64,000 nt of DNA from Amyloporia xantha (taxonomy: Eukaryota > Basidiomycota > Agaricomycetes > Polyporales > Adustoporiaceae). The translations under genes and the position numbers were made by a program. Each line of letters starts with the position of its first letter. The stretch's first letter is position 1. This document shows, in pieces, positions 34,500-47,297 of this stretch. The DNA is taken from the NCBI GenBank assembly GCA_036971615.1, contig JAYKKR010000002.1, positions 1,550,001-1,614,000 of the forward strand, read 5' to 3'. The notes beneath the pieces are model-generated. The model saw only the letters and a list, made by a program, of their open reading frames with translations. It ran no database searches and was not told the origin of the DNA.

Positions 34500-36264
34500 G
34501 CATGCTTTGGCTGACGGAATTGCACCGATGTTTTTTATTAGCATCAGGATGTATTTTGGCTGTATCTCTTTGATATTCAGGACTCTACTTATCATGCATT
34601 CTCGGTGTTACAGCTGTATGACTGTCGCATACTGACCCTCGTATACGTATAATATCCAGCGATGCTGTATCTTTGCTATCTTACTGTAATGTTCATAATG
34701 TGTAATTCGTTCACAGTCAACTCAGCTCTCTGCTGTCCTTCAATGTATTGTTGCAGGAACGTACTTCATCGATAGGTTTCACCGGGTCACCCAAGACACT
34801 CTTAGCTGCATATGTATATGTAAATTTCACCGCTAATATGAGCCACATAAGATAATTCCGCCCTTTGGCTTGACATGTCATACAAGGAGTGTATTTGTGT
34901 ATTTACGTGAGTGCGCACATAAAAAGTCATCGCTGTCTAGTCCGACCCTGATTGTCAAAACAAGGTATAGGTGATGTTTAGGCACAGGAACAGTGCCTCG
35001 CTTCCAGCTGCAGAAACTTATCTTCAGAGAAATTATTTCATGGAAGTCCACGTACTTGTTCAAATAATATTGCCCCATTTTCTTGGCTTAGATTCTCCGC
35101 TAGACAATTCTCATAGCATGAGTCCTTCTCCCCGAACTTCCAACGAGCTCACTGACATGACCTAATACGTCCTCGTCATCATATCATCCGGACGATCAGT
35201 CGACCGACCATTCATAAGTACCACCCACGGTTATACAAAGGCCATTCGGAGCCGAGAACTTCGCATATCTCCTTAATATCTCCAAGCGAATGTTCTTCAG
35301 CCTCGAGCACGCAGCACCAGCCTGATGTCATTGATATCTGTGACTACTATACTCGGGCGTTGCTCCGTTTGAACTAGATCCAGAGGCTCTATGATCGGTG
35401 TTAAAGTATAATGTGTATTACTCAGCCTCGAAACAGAAGCTAGCAGAAGCTAGGCTGCAAGCATTTCCATGCGGACGCTGAGACTGGTAATCCTCTGCGA
35501 AAAAGAAGAGGAACTTAGGAAGGCTCGTCGGATGCCAGACTCACACACACTACACGTAGCGCATCACTGCCACTACATTAGTCTGAATTACGGAGGACAT
35601 GCGCACCGTTCACAACGTCAGCACTTCGAAACTTCGACATTAATAGTATGCTGCCGTTCTCATGACATGCACATATGCATAGCATGATATTCAAGTTAGT
35701 CGGCTTGTCAGTGTACACTGTATACAGCGATTTCAGCGATCTTGCGCTCGGCCCGCCGGCTCAATGATCTCGCGTTAGAAGGATCCTCTCGAATTGGAAG
35801 GCACAGTGTCAATCCGTCCTTGGACTTGAAGGTCGACTGGACCGAATGTGCTCGAGTGCATGCATTCTTGCACGGGCACACATGCATAGTCCCAGAATAG
35901 AATAAGGTAAATATATTCTTATCGTTGTCCGTCTGCACTGATATCATGAGCTGTCATCAATTTCCTCCGAACCTTATTGATCATCGATGCATTTTTCCAT
36001 CGTCGTGACATACGGACGTGGAACGGATGAGAATGCTGTCGAGCGAAGGCGGCGTCCGCTCACCTTCATCGATATCATATATCGTCCTCAGCCGACGCCG
36101 GCCTCCCTCTGTGAAACCCGGGAAGGCGATCCGATGCTGGATGCCACTGGCACGCCGACGGACCTGCTTACAAAAAATGTGTGCACAAGTGCATGTTATC
36201 TAACCATCTCCCGTGTATAAAGAGCCCTCGGAAAGGGGTAGTGAGTGCATAGATACCCTCCGCA
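34500..36264. other. Intergenic, about 1.8 kb
   Basis: No conserved frame on either strand. The longest candidate, minus 35708-35947, looks random. The right end carries the promoter of the alcohol dehydrogenase. Confidence 0.45.
36216..36222 (+). promoter_or_regulatory. TATA box of alcohol dehydrogenase gene
   Basis: TATAAAG about 45 bp before the start codon, implying a very short leader. Confidence 0.4.
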
Positions 36265-37523
36265 ATGACACCGCGCACCATGTCCGACATCGAATTCAAA
36301 GGTTTTGCTCTCACCAGTAAGCACATAGATGCCTTTCCCGAAATTTCCCCGAAGGTATGACTGATATTCTTGTGCAGATCCATCAGCCTGGAGCGAGTTG
36401 AGCTTGTACTCGTATCAGCCCAAGACGTTCCTAGACGAAGATGTCGAGCTCGCCATCACTCACTGCGGTGTCTGCGGTTCGGATGTGCACAGCCTGACGC
36501 AAGGTTGGGGAAGCACTAGGCTGCCGCTAGTTGTTGGCCATGAGATTGTCGGGAAAGTTACCCGTGTAGGCGCGAAAGTGACCGAATTCAAGGTCGGTGA
36601 CAGGGTTGGCGTTGGCGCTCAGATCGGAAGTTGCATGCAGTGCAGAAGATGCGAGACGGGTAATGAGAACTACTGCCTGAAGTTGATCGACACCTACGTG
36701 AGTTCTATGACCATGGGAATGATTTGCTGTCGATTGACAACAGTCCCATAGAACGATGTATATCCCGACGGTGTCATCACTCAGGGTGGCTATTCCACCG
36801 GGATCCGCGCGCATGAACGATTTGTGTTCAAAATTCCCGATGCCATTGAGTCTCGAGATGCTGCGTCAATGTTCTGCGCGGGTCTGACGGTCTTCTCTCC
36901 CCTGCGGGCCAACGGCGCCGGACCCGGGAAGAAGGTGGGCGTCATTGGAATCGGCGGATTGGGCCATTATGCCGTATTGTTTGCCAAAGCACTGGGAGCG
37001 GAGGTATATGCGTTCACTCACAGCGCGAGCAAACTCGAGGATGCTAAGAAGATGGGGGCTGACCATGTCATTAGCACGCACGATGAGGTACGACGATCGA
37101 GAACACCTACACATGATCAGCACTCACCCGATCGCACAGGACTTCTACAAACCCTATCAAGGTGAACTGGACCTTCTGATCTCGACCATCGATGTATTCC
37201 GGCCAGACAGGCCGCTCAAGACCTATCTCTCTATGCTCTTCGTTCACGGCAAGTTCATTAACGTCGGTCTGCCCGACCACGACAATCCTCTGCCGGCTAT
37301 GCACGCATTCGACCTCCAGCCCAACGGCGCCTTCATCGGAGGGTCACACATCGGGTCCAAGGCAGAGTGTATGGAAATGTTGAAGCTTGCTGCAGAGAAA
37401 GGCGTCAAGCCATGGATCCAAGAGGTTCCCATGAGCCAGGCGAAGGTTGCTATTGAGGCAGTACGCGCGGGCAACGTAAGATACCGGTATGTGTTGACAC
37501 AAGACATCGCGCCGGTTGAATAG
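36265..37523 (+). CDS. Zinc-dependent alcohol dehydrogenase of the cinnamyl/NADP-ADH type
   Basis: Four exons (36265-36316, 36378-36697, 36752-37087, 37140-37523) give 363 aa. The catalytic zinc site is seen in CGVCGSDVHSLTQGWG and VVGHEIVGKV. The structural zinc Cys cluster is CMQCRRCETGNENYC. The Rossmann dinucleotide motif is GVIGIGGLGHYAVLFAKALGAEV. The ending GNVRYRYVLTQD is shared with yeast ADH6/ADH7 and plant cinnamyl alcohol dehydrogenases, which reduce aldehydes with NADPH. Substrate is not predictable; in wood-associated fungi such enzymes often act on aromatic aldehydes, but that is inference. The start is supported by the close TATA box and by the family position of the first zinc motif. 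Confidence 0.93.
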
Positions 37524-39053
37524 GTGGTATAATTGTAATCGCGAAGGCTCCTGTGTATTCTTGGTGTATTATGTACAGAAACAGAGTGGTTTCATTTCCC
37601 GTATACCACGAGCTCGAATGGCGAAAGATCCGATTTATGTGTGTAGTGTGAGCACCTGTTCGAATCTTTTACCTATTCAGATAAGACGATCTAAGTATAT
37701 CAGGCAGGTCTGGTAATTGCCAATTCGACATTCAACCGGATCAAAAGCACGTAAGAGCGACGTAAAAACATCCCGGAACAAGGTGCGAACTTTCATTTCG
37801 CCACCCCATGACGCTACCAGTATGCGCTGTATATCGGGAGCCTGAGGCTAAGCGCTCAGCTCGACACAAGATAGTATACTCTTTATCGTCGCGAATAGTG
37901 CTAGCTCAGGCTGTTGCCATCTTATCCGGAGAACATGCACGAGGCTTCGACTGACAAATGACCCCTAGGAACAGTTAGAACACTTCTACTGCCCTAAAGT
38001 ATGCTAAGTACAGCACTTGCATGTCAGCGGAAGCAGTGCCTGCAGGGGTCGCTTCCAGTCCTCTTTACGTCTTCCAATTTCCACTTCCGTTGGCTGCCAC
38101 TTCTCATCTATCTAGCCGAAATCTTCTTGGTTGTCGAAGGTGCTTGAAAAGCTATGTTGTCCGCAAGCGTTCATTGGACATGAGAATGCAAAAAAGCCAG
38201 TGAGCTACATTTCTTGTTGCTGCATATAATCGTTGACAGCCTTTTTATTCTTAACCTCATGTGTTGTCGTAATGCAATATTCCCTTGCTAGATGAGGTCT
38301 TGGTGTTAAATGAGTTAATCGATTCGCTATCAAGTGCGAGCTGGAATTCGAACACAACGGACATTGAACCTGTGGCACATCAATGCTTCCCGTATTTCCA
38401 GGCCAAGGTGAGGCTGTTCGCGACCGCTCTTGCCATGATTGCTCTATCTTCTCACATCACGAGTACAGGTGGAACATGGCCTGCAGGAGTTACATCGGGT
38501 GTCCGAGACGTCCGGTTTGTCATGTTGCAATTCCTGTATTCTGGCTGGCGCAATCGGTGGACAGCGCCGGACGACTGCAGCGCTCCATATCGACCGGAAA
38601 CGTCCAGACGACCGCAGTTCAATAACCCATCATGCCTCGAGGCCCATATCTCCTTGGATCTATTCCTTCTAGCCCCCGGAATTCTCGTCACGCAGTTCCT
38701 CTCTGAGGAGTGGAAGGTGGAAGACGGCTTTTAGCGCTGGGAAGCCGCCACGTGGATTGCCTCTCTTGTGTTTTGTGGCGGACGCATTCATACCATCAAG
38801 ATTGAGGGCTTTTAGCTGTTCGTCGCGTACTGTCCAGTCGAGGTACACGCTGCTATATTGGGTCCAATCATGCTACCCATGTGCGCTCGGATAAGTCCCT
38901 TCGCGCGGTAAATTTTCCCAATTCCTGTCATCGGATGCAAAGGAAGGTCAGTGGAGGCTTCCCCCTCCACCCTTTATAACATCGCCATGGTCTACGACAA
39001 CTCTCGAGCGGCTCTCCTCGTGCCTCATACATTGCCCAGCTTGTTGCCGCACC
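37524..39053. other. Intergenic, about 1.5 kb
   Basis: A plus frame at 38285-38734 (149 codons) and one at 38021-38203 are open but unlike any family I know, and they do not splice together in frame. The right end contains the promoter of the P-type ATPase. Confidence 0.4.
38973..38979 (+). promoter_or_regulatory. TATA-like element of P-type ATPase gene
   Basis: TTTATAA about 75 bp before the ATPase start. An out-of-frame ATG at 38987 lies so close downstream that transcription probably starts after it. Confidence 0.35.
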
Positions 39054-42000
39054 ATGGACAACCTCGAAAAAACCATCGACGATCTCCCTCAATTACCAGA
39101 CGAGGTCACCGGCACGCGAGCGGTAGCTTTTCCTGACGATCATGGCGACATCCGCGAAGAAAAGCTTCAGCATGTGCATGTTCGGCCCAGAGGTGTGGAA
39201 ATGAAGCGCGAGATGACCAAAGAGGACAAGGAATTGGCTGCCGCCGGTTACGAGCATCTCGGCGAGCAGAAGACCAAGGGCAAGAAAGGCAATGACCAGC
39301 TGGACAATGTCGATATACATGAACACAAACTGTCTTTCCAGGAGCTTGGCCCTGCTCTCGATACCTCCATTGATACCAAGGACCCTGGCAATTCATTTGG
39401 TCTTACGACCGAAGAAGCCAAAGCAAGGCTGGCACGCGATGGATATAACGTACTAACACCTCCAAAGAAGAAATCACCCCTGCGAATGGTACCTACGTGA
39501 TCGCTCATCGTGCTTCACTCATGACTGATCTCTTCTTAGTACATCGATCTCCTACTGACTATGTTCAACATCTTGTTGATCGTCGCTGGCATTTTGGAAT
39601 ATATCCTATTAGGCATCGACTTTAAGGTGTGGAAATTTGTCACATTTTGTAGGCGGAGCTAATGCAATGGGCCCACAGGACAATTTCCAAAATACTTACC
39701 TCGGTGGCATCTTGATTGCAGTTGCTTTCCTGAATGCTTTCATTGAGTTCTTCCAGCTCCAGAAATCTGAGGCAATTCTTGCGTCGTTTTTGGCGATGAT
39801 TCCGCCTTCCTGCCATGTTGTCCGCGATGGCGGTATCACGACGGTACCCGCCGCCGAGCTGGTCAAGGGTGATGTTGTGCTCCTTGTAGGCCTCATTCTA
39901 ATTATGTACAAAGCGTTACTCATGGCACGTGTGCATACTATGAACAGCGTACCGGTGACAAGACACCTGCCGATCTTGTCATCTTTGCAGCGACCGATCT
40001 CAAGATCGACAACAGCAATTTGACTGGCGAATCGGAAGCTCAAGAGCGAGTCAGTCAACCGGAAGGTAGCAAAGCACGACCAGTCGAAGCAGACAACCTG
40101 GTGGGTTATCTCAATCAACTTCGTTACATACTTGAGATGCTCACTGGAATAGGTGTTCAACTCTACCTTGGCTGTCAACGGTGAGGGATGGGGAGGTAAG
40201 CTTTGGGATTATAATATTTCCGATTGGTTAGATCCTGACGCTGTGACGCGTGAAGTCGTCGTACGCACTGGAGACCATACTCTGATTGGTAGGAGTTATC
40301 TGCTTTACGAGTGTCCCCTCTACTGACGTATATTCGCAGGCCAAATCGCTGCTCTCACTGGTGGGGAGTCCGGAAACAAGAGTCCGCTCGCCGTTGAGAT
40401 GTAAGCTTCAGGGTTACTGACATTGTTGCAGGCGGCTCTAACGAATCATTAGTGCGCGGTTCGTCATGATGGTTTCTGCCATTGCTATCATTTTTGCAGT
40501 CGTTTTCTTCGTCGTCGGCATCACGACTGTCTACAAGGGTAAGGGCGCACAAACGGTGACCTTCGCGGTTTCCATCCTTGTCGCATTCGTTCCCGAAGGC
40601 TTGCCCTCTGTCGTCACTCTTCTGTCAGTGGGCATAGAACAGTAAGCTCTTCCTCTTTGCCTCACTGAAGCTTTTGTTTAGGCTGTCCATTGCTGCGAAG
40701 AGGATGGCTGCTCAAAACGTTCTCGTCAAAGATCTACAGGGTGTCGAGACTCTTGGTAGGCTTCCATTGACACATGCTCTTGAGTGAATCAGACTAAAGG
40801 ATCTGTATGTAGGCTCGGTAAAATTGGTTTCTAAATTAAAAAGGATATATGCTGATCCCGTTCCATAGCTTACTCTTCTTGCTACTGACAAGACTGGTAC
40901 GCTAACGAGGAATCAGATGACGGTCAGCTTCTGTCAGTTTGGTCCGGGATTATTGAGCTCATGCCTTTCAAGGTGACAAATCTGTGGAGCGGTGAAAAGA
41001 TGTATACGGCATTCCAGGTATGTATCGATTCTGACATGTCGAACAAGCTTCAGCTGAGCCAACCAACGTCTTGTCCAGTCAAACAACGATTCTGAGACGA
41101 CCGAAGCATTCTCCATCAATGCTTCTGGTATGCAGGAAATGGTTGACATTGCCGCTTTGAACTCGCGGGTCAAGTTCGACAAGACGGACGTGCCTTTTGA
41201 CCAGCGCACGATCCTCGGTGACGCCACGGAGACAGGTCTGACTCGCTTTGCTGGCCGCCACATTGCAGACTATGATGAGCTCCACAAGAAGCATTCTAAG
41301 GTCTTCGAAATCCCCTTCAACTCTTCCAACAAATGGGCCTTAGTTATTGTTCGTGCACCCATTGAATTATGTCATCCGTTGTCCATTAATGTATATGCAG
41401 CTCAACAAGCCCCACTCTACTGGAGATCTCACTTTGTACATCAAGGGTGCACCTGAACGTGTGCTTGCGAAGTGTTCGACCTACCTGAAGGACGGTAACA
41501 TCGAGCCCATTACTGATGACTTTAAAAGCGCATATGATGAGGCTTACAACGTATGTGCGATTCTCTTGTTTTAATGCTACGCGCTAATTTCGGCCTGTAG
41601 TACATGGCTTCAAGAGGACATCGTGTAATTGCATGTGCCCAAAAGCTTCTTCCCTCGGACACCCATAGCACGTCGTATCCTTTCTCCAAAAACGACGGCA
41701 ACTACCCCAGCACAGAGTACTGTTTCTGCGGTCTTATATCACTAGAAGATCCTCCTAAACATGGTGTTCGTGAGGCTATTGGAACACTCCGTCTTGCTGG
41801 CATCAAAGTCATGATGGTGACTGGTAAGCGGAACAATGTTGTAGCCAACGGCCTGTTCGATGTCTGACATGGCTGCGTAGGTGACCACCCGAAGACTGCC
41901 GAAGCAATTGCTCGCAAGATCAACCTGATCTTGGGTGATACCAAGGAGACTTTGAGTGCTAAGACTGGTCGACCAATCGAGGAGATCTACGAAGACGAAG

Positions 42001-44225
42001 TCGACGCAGTTGTAGTTCACGGCGATGATATTGACGGACTCCAGGGCTGGCAGTGGGATCAAAGTATGTGTACCTATTCTTGCTATACTGATGCAGGTTA
42101 TGACTATCTCACTAGTATTCTCGAAGAACGAGATCGTTTTTGCTCGCACATCGCCACAACACAAGCTGGAAATCGGTGAGTGCAGATTTTCCCGTCGAGT
42201 CAACGACCTGTTAACAGCGACTGGTATAGTTAAACATGCCCAGGCTCTTGGTCATATTGTAGGGGTGTAAGTAGATATCGTCTTGTCTCTGAAGTTCCTG
42301 AGATTTACTGTCACATTTGGCAGTACTGGAGATGGTGTAAACGACTCTCCCGCTCTCAAGAAGGTTATTTGGTCCGAAGTTGCTTCACTACCTCGTTACT
42401 GACCTGCTGCTATAGGCGGACCTCGGGATTGCAATGAACATTTCAGGATCGGACGTGTCGAAAGAGGCGGCCAATATGATTCTGCTAGGTAACGCTCCCT
42501 ATTCATTCGTACGACGATGTGACACTGATCAGCTCTCCCCATACAGACGACAACTTTGCTTCTACCGTCAGTAAGTAAACATTCGCATAAGCTGCGTTCT
42601 CGATGTTGAGCAATTTCCGTTGCAGAGGGCGTCGCTGAAGGTCGCCAAATATTCGTAAACCTCAAGCGTTCCATTCAGTATGGCAGATTCCCCGAGTGCT
42701 GATGTCTTACACTGATGGTTTCCTGATTCAGATATACTATCACGCACAGTACGCCTGAGGTCATACCGCAACTGCTTTGTTAGTTCCTCTTACCCCTGTA
42801 ACAGATGTTAGATTCTAAAAGTTCGCTAGATGTTGTTGTTCCGATACCTCTCCCGTTGTCCGCCATACTCATTCTGGTCATCGGTGAGTACCTACTATCT
42901 GATTATCGCTTTCTGCCTCTCTGATATCAGGAAATTCGTAGATCTCGGGTTCGAACTTTTTGTTGCTGTACGTCTATCTAAGGATTGGCTACAGCTCAGA
43001 GCTTTATTCAGACTGTATTTTTGTGCAGCTCTCTTTCGCGTGGGATAAACCAGAGACGAAGGATGGCTTGATGCGTATGAGCCCACGGAAACCAGGCATG
43101 TGTGCTTTTTGATCTATCATTCTCCCTACTCACTGTCCGTCAGTCAACGACCGCTCCATCACTTCTTTGAAGAGGCGTGCTCTCCGACGCACGAAGACGC
43201 TGCGACGTGATACAGAAACGCAAGACCCAATTCCACCAAGTAAACTCTCGGTTTGGGCGACCAAGGCGAAGGCACCATTCACCCGTGATTTCTGGGAAGA
43301 TGCCATGGAGCGAACAGACGACGAGTCCCTTGTAGACGGAAAGCTACTCAGTTACTCATACTTGGAAGCAGGCGTAATAGAAATGTTGGGAGCGTACGTT
43401 GACATTCATTCGTCTACACAGGTGACAACTGACATCATGCGTACGACCGCTCAGTCTGGTCGCCTATTTCGTCGTCTTTTACAAAAACGGCTTTACCCCT
43501 ACTGATTTACGGACAGCCCAATCCTCCACAACAAGTATGCCGTATTGTTTATCATACTGCACACCACAATGATAGACTTATGTTCAAATTTTACAGCTTA
43601 CTTTCTCAAGTCAAGTCCTGACTTTGTCAATAGTAGAGGGCAGGTCTTCGATGCGGCACAGCAAGTACAGGCTTTGGGCGAATCTCAGGGAATTGGTGTG
43701 TCCTTTTTGTTTCAGTTCGCTCGTTCATCCCGCTCATCATCAATTCCAGTGTATCTCTCCATTTTCATTATCCAATGCTTCAATGTGCGCTGAACTTCCT
43801 TCTAATGCTGGTGCGATCATGGCTCACGTCTACTGACCAGGTGTTTGCTGTCAAAGCCAAGTTCTCCTTCCCATTCGGCAGGTCGGTTGTCGGCAACTAC
43901 TACAACTTCGCTGGTATCCTGGGTGGGGCATGCCTGGGTATCTTCATCGTTTATACACCACCGCTGCACGTCGTATTCGGTGGCTCGTATCATCTGTCGC
44001 CACTCTACTGGCTCATCCCGATGGCATTCGGCGTGCTTCTGTTGGTCTGGGCGAGTATCCGTGTGCTGATTTTAAGGAAAGGCATCGAGCAGTCGCGAGT
44101 GAAGGACATCAAGGGTTTGATGATGTGTAAGTGCCACCATTGTGCTGTCATTGAATCTCGAACTAACAAGGGAATTCCTTGCAGTCCCAACGATGAGAAC
44201 AATGAGTATGCGGTCAAAGCACTGA
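39054..44225 (+). CDS. Na,K-ATPase-like P-type cation ATPase (type IIC group), 32 exons
   Basis: A cation pump of 1154 aa that should work in the plasma membrane or an internal membrane; transported ions cannot be read off. I placed 32 exons. First: 39054-39488, 39540-39626, 39679-39885, 39948-40100. Core: 40682-40755, microexon 40813-40817, 40869-40922. Late: 43144-43393, 43841-44126, 44185-44225. The sum is exactly 1155 codons. P-type landmarks are all present: LTGESEAQ, VPEGLPSVVT, the phosphorylation site [55 protein letters not shown]. N-terminal HKLSFQELGPAL and the C-terminal AYFLKSS/FSFPFG part match type IIC pumps. One intron (43096-43143) has a GC donor. The cytosolic loop around 43150-43330 is long and basic. 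No beta-subunit gene is in the window. Confidence 0.93.
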
Positions 44226-44320
44226 CACTGATGATACCCATGACATGACAAGTAACTACGAATGTAACGTCTACGACGTGTAATGAAGACTTGTGCGAAA
44301 GACAATGATATTGGATCATG

Positions 44321-45119
44321 TCAGAATCTGTACAAAAGTGATTTAGAAAACGCGGCCTCGATACGCGCAGCCGAGGAAGTGAAGATCATGAGCGGCTCCC
44401 GCGAAATAAACCAGAGTCCGGAAACCACAGGTAACACTATAGCCCCAGTAGCAATGCCAGCTGTCGTGTCGTTTCCCCTCCACTTGCCCAACGTAGGCCG
44501 CAGCCAAGTGTTCCAGATCGTGCGCATGCCTTCGGACGCGTGCCGTGCGACTACTGCTGTCAGAGCGATGTAGCCCAGCCAGCTACGCCACGGCCAGTGG
44601 TGCAAGGCGTACTTGACGTATTCGTAATCCAGCTCGGCTGGTCCAAGGGAGAAGATGGGAGGGGCCGGGTCGCTTGGGAAGACTCTGTGGGTGAGATAGT
44701 GGAGGGGAATGAAGAGACAGGCGGCGTAGCCAGTGATGCTGAGGACATTGTTCAAATATCGCGTGGGCTTGGGTGAGAGGAGTCGTTTGGCGATACCCGA
44801 GACAGGGTGGATGATCAAGGGGGCCAGGACGAGACATTTCTCGCCGAACGACGTCTGGTAATACTCTCTACCCAAGAGCTGCACACGTGTGGATATCAGC
44901 GACATGCGGATTTCGAGACCCATGACAAGGATCACGCACCATGACCTGCGACGACAACGAGGTCCCGCCTAGATTTGCTAGAGCGGGTGCTGACAAGTGG
45001 ATGAGAACGAATGTGGTGATGAATGGCGCCGTGCCATGGGACAACTTGGTCAGGATTGAACGAGCAGAACCTCGCCAGGATGCCGAGGTTGACTGCTTGT
45101 CTTCAGGTAGGTCCGCCAT
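44321..45119 (-). CDS. MCP1: MCP1-like mitochondrial membrane protein (DUF1691)
   Basis: Yeast MCP1 is a mitochondrial membrane protein that, when overexpressed, rescues loss of ERMES tether components and so links to lipid supply of mitochondria. Two exons (45119-44940, 44878-44321) give 245 aa. The first half has FITTFVLIHLSAPALANLGG and VMLLGREYYQTSFGE, both characteristic of the DUF1691 repeat. GYAACLFIPLHYLTHR, the segment with SLGPAELDYEYVKYAL and the second hydrophobic block complete the helical bundle; several His residues sit in the membrane parts. Converges with the ATPase gene, 95 bp apart. Family call is good, precise role is inferred. Confidence 0.83.
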
Positions 45120-45699
45120 CCGTGGTCGCCGAGGTGAGCACTCAAATGTACGATAGATATGGCGTTGCTTATTACTAGACCGGAGTTATAAGAGCTCGAT
45201 ATTTGACCTCTCGGCGTAGATGTGCAGGAAGCGAAGCCTTGTACACCTCATCTCGCGGCAGGACAGGTACCCAAACACGAGATCTGCCGCAGACAGGAAA
45301 CGCACACCTCATCTCCTGGCAATGTTCATTCAAAGCCACAGGAACACGCCGGCAGCGACTACAGCTGGTCCGTTACATGATGCCTAGAAAGCGAAAATGA
45401 GGTCACCCAGTGTCGGATTCTTGATGACCGCCAGATTTACCAAAAGCAGACGTCGTGAGAACGTCAACGGATCCTGACAGACGCGAACACATGTCCATAA
45501 ATAACAAAAGTATGCATAAGATTTTGACGCGAAATAGACCGTATATTACAAGCACTACAACACAACATACACTATCATAAATCCTTCCCTCCGATGAGTA
45601 AACCCGCTGTCACGAACTCGTGAATCATGCGCGGAGCAAAGAAAACTGCCAACTAGTAGCGAAGGAAATCCACCCCGTAATCTGCCAGGAACCCCTCAG
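45120..45699. other. Intergenic between MCP1-like and velvet genes
   Basis: 580 bp upstream of the MCP1-like gene and downstream of the velvet gene. No gene seen. Confidence 0.5.
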
Positions 45700-47297
45700 C
45701 TACAGCCTGCTACGTGTGCGCCTTGTCCCGTTGTGCCAGCCGCCTACGCCATCTGAAGTAGTGGGATCAGGTGAAACAGGCCTTGGCCGTGCCGAGGAAG
45801 GCCAGGCGGGCGCAATGGCAATCGGGCCTGCTGCGCGGGCAGGATGGGTTCTATCTGTCCTGCGTCGCTTATGTTCGCGCTCACGCTCGCGCGATGTCAG
45901 GCGCACTCCGAAGTCCGACAGATGCTGTCGCACGAATGAGGAGGGGTCAGGAAGGCGATAGAGTGAGTGTACGAACCTTCGTCAGTTCGGTCGAGGCGCG
46001 CAATCCTGGGAACTGCTTCGTAGAGTAAACCTTGAAAGGCCCGCCGAAATGTTCGGCGAGGGCGGGCTGAGGGCGATCGCCTGCGGCACGGGAGAATATG
46101 TCGAACACGCGGTAGCGCAGGGTGTAAGTTCCTTCAGTTTTCACCGCGAGGTCCTGCGAAATCGAATGGAGTCAATGATCAGGTCAGCGATATGTAGCCT
46201 GGGAACTGACACTGAATACTCAGCACTGCCGAAGCGAATGTGCCAAATATCCGGATGATATCAATAGTGAAGAAACAGACCGAGAAGATGAACAGCATGA
46301 CATTCTTCTCTTGGTATTCGACATGAGACAAGGCAACTGCTAGGTTGCCGACGAGGACTTCTGTGCAGAGCGAATTTGATGATATGGGATGGTTACCGAT
46401 GTAAGCAATCACATCGGACGTGTAAGCAAGGTGGTCCTGTGGACCTGCAGAGAATGGTTGGTGGGTACGTGCCGCCGGCACGGTAGGTGAATACGGCGCC
46501 CAAACTCCGAGCGGTTGTGGAGGAACCGTCATGAGCGGAGGCTGAGGCGACGCCGGAGCAAGGATGGAGCGTGAATCCGGGAAGGCCGGAAGCAGGCTCA
46601 TCAAAGGCTCAATCCTTGACGGGACTTGCGTCGCGGCCAAAGGCATCGGCCGCGCTGACTGGAAAGGCAACGGAAACGAAGATGATCCGAAGAGTGACAG
46701 CGGTTGCGAAACAGGCGAAGACCCTGTGTGGTATCTATTCAAGCCCGAAGTTACGGGGTTCATCGGCGGCGACGAAGTGGCTGGGTGGGTTGAATGTCCG
46801 TTGTCAGCGCCATAAACCTCGGGGACAGGAAACAGGTCAGCATGACATACAAGACCGACACTTTGGATATCGCTGCAGATTGAGTTGAATAAGTAAGACC
46901 GCGTCTGACACCAGACGATGAAAGAACGCACTTGGCATCGAGCTCATGCTCACTCTCTTCCACGGTGCCAACGTTCAGGACTTGGAAAAGCCTCAGTTGC
47001 ACAACGGGCGGCGGATCAATTGGCCTTCTATCTTTCCGGCCATATCTAATAACGCACGTTCGTGAGGGAGTAACGTCGAGTTGAGGGACATGCATACTCA
47101 CTTACGGCCCAGATCAGCTTTCTGCACCTCCTCGAGTTCTGCACGGAGTGTAGCGCCAGCAAAGTGGCCTGTTATGAAGGAAACGGGTGCGCCAATAATG
47201 GACGCTCCTACCGGGCACGGTCGCTGAACATGAATGTCAACGAGCTATTCTGATGAATATCTGGGACGATTGATCTCACAAGAGTGTCGGGCAACAT
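45700..47297 (-). CDS. Velvet-domain transcriptional regulator
   Basis: Velvet proteins bind DNA and form dimers that control development, sporulation and secondary metabolism in fungi. Six exons: 47297-47280 (18 nt), 47223-47102, 47045-46932, 46872-46281, 46153-45977, 45924-45700; 415 aa. Domain landmarks are ASIIGAPVSFITGHFAG, GRKDRRPIDPPPVVQLRLF, VGLVCHADLFPVPE, VKTEGTYTLRYRVFDIFS, GGPFKVYSTKQFPGL, and TELTKHLSDFGVRLTSRERE. A Pro/Ser-rich insert of about 150 residues splits the domain between the two halves, as in VosA/VelC-like basidiomycete members. The C-terminus is basic (REHKRRRTDR) and Pro-rich. The fourth intron is 127 nt, longer than its neighbours. Subfamily is not assigned. Confidence 0.9.

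Noticed and set aside
38285..38734. 149-codon plus-strand ORF
   Set aside because: No recognisable features and no in-frame splicing to neighbouring frames.
38987..39136. Upstream ORF overlapping the ATPase start
   Set aside because: The ATG at 38987 is in good context, but the TATA-like element is only about 14 bp upstream, so transcription likely begins after it.
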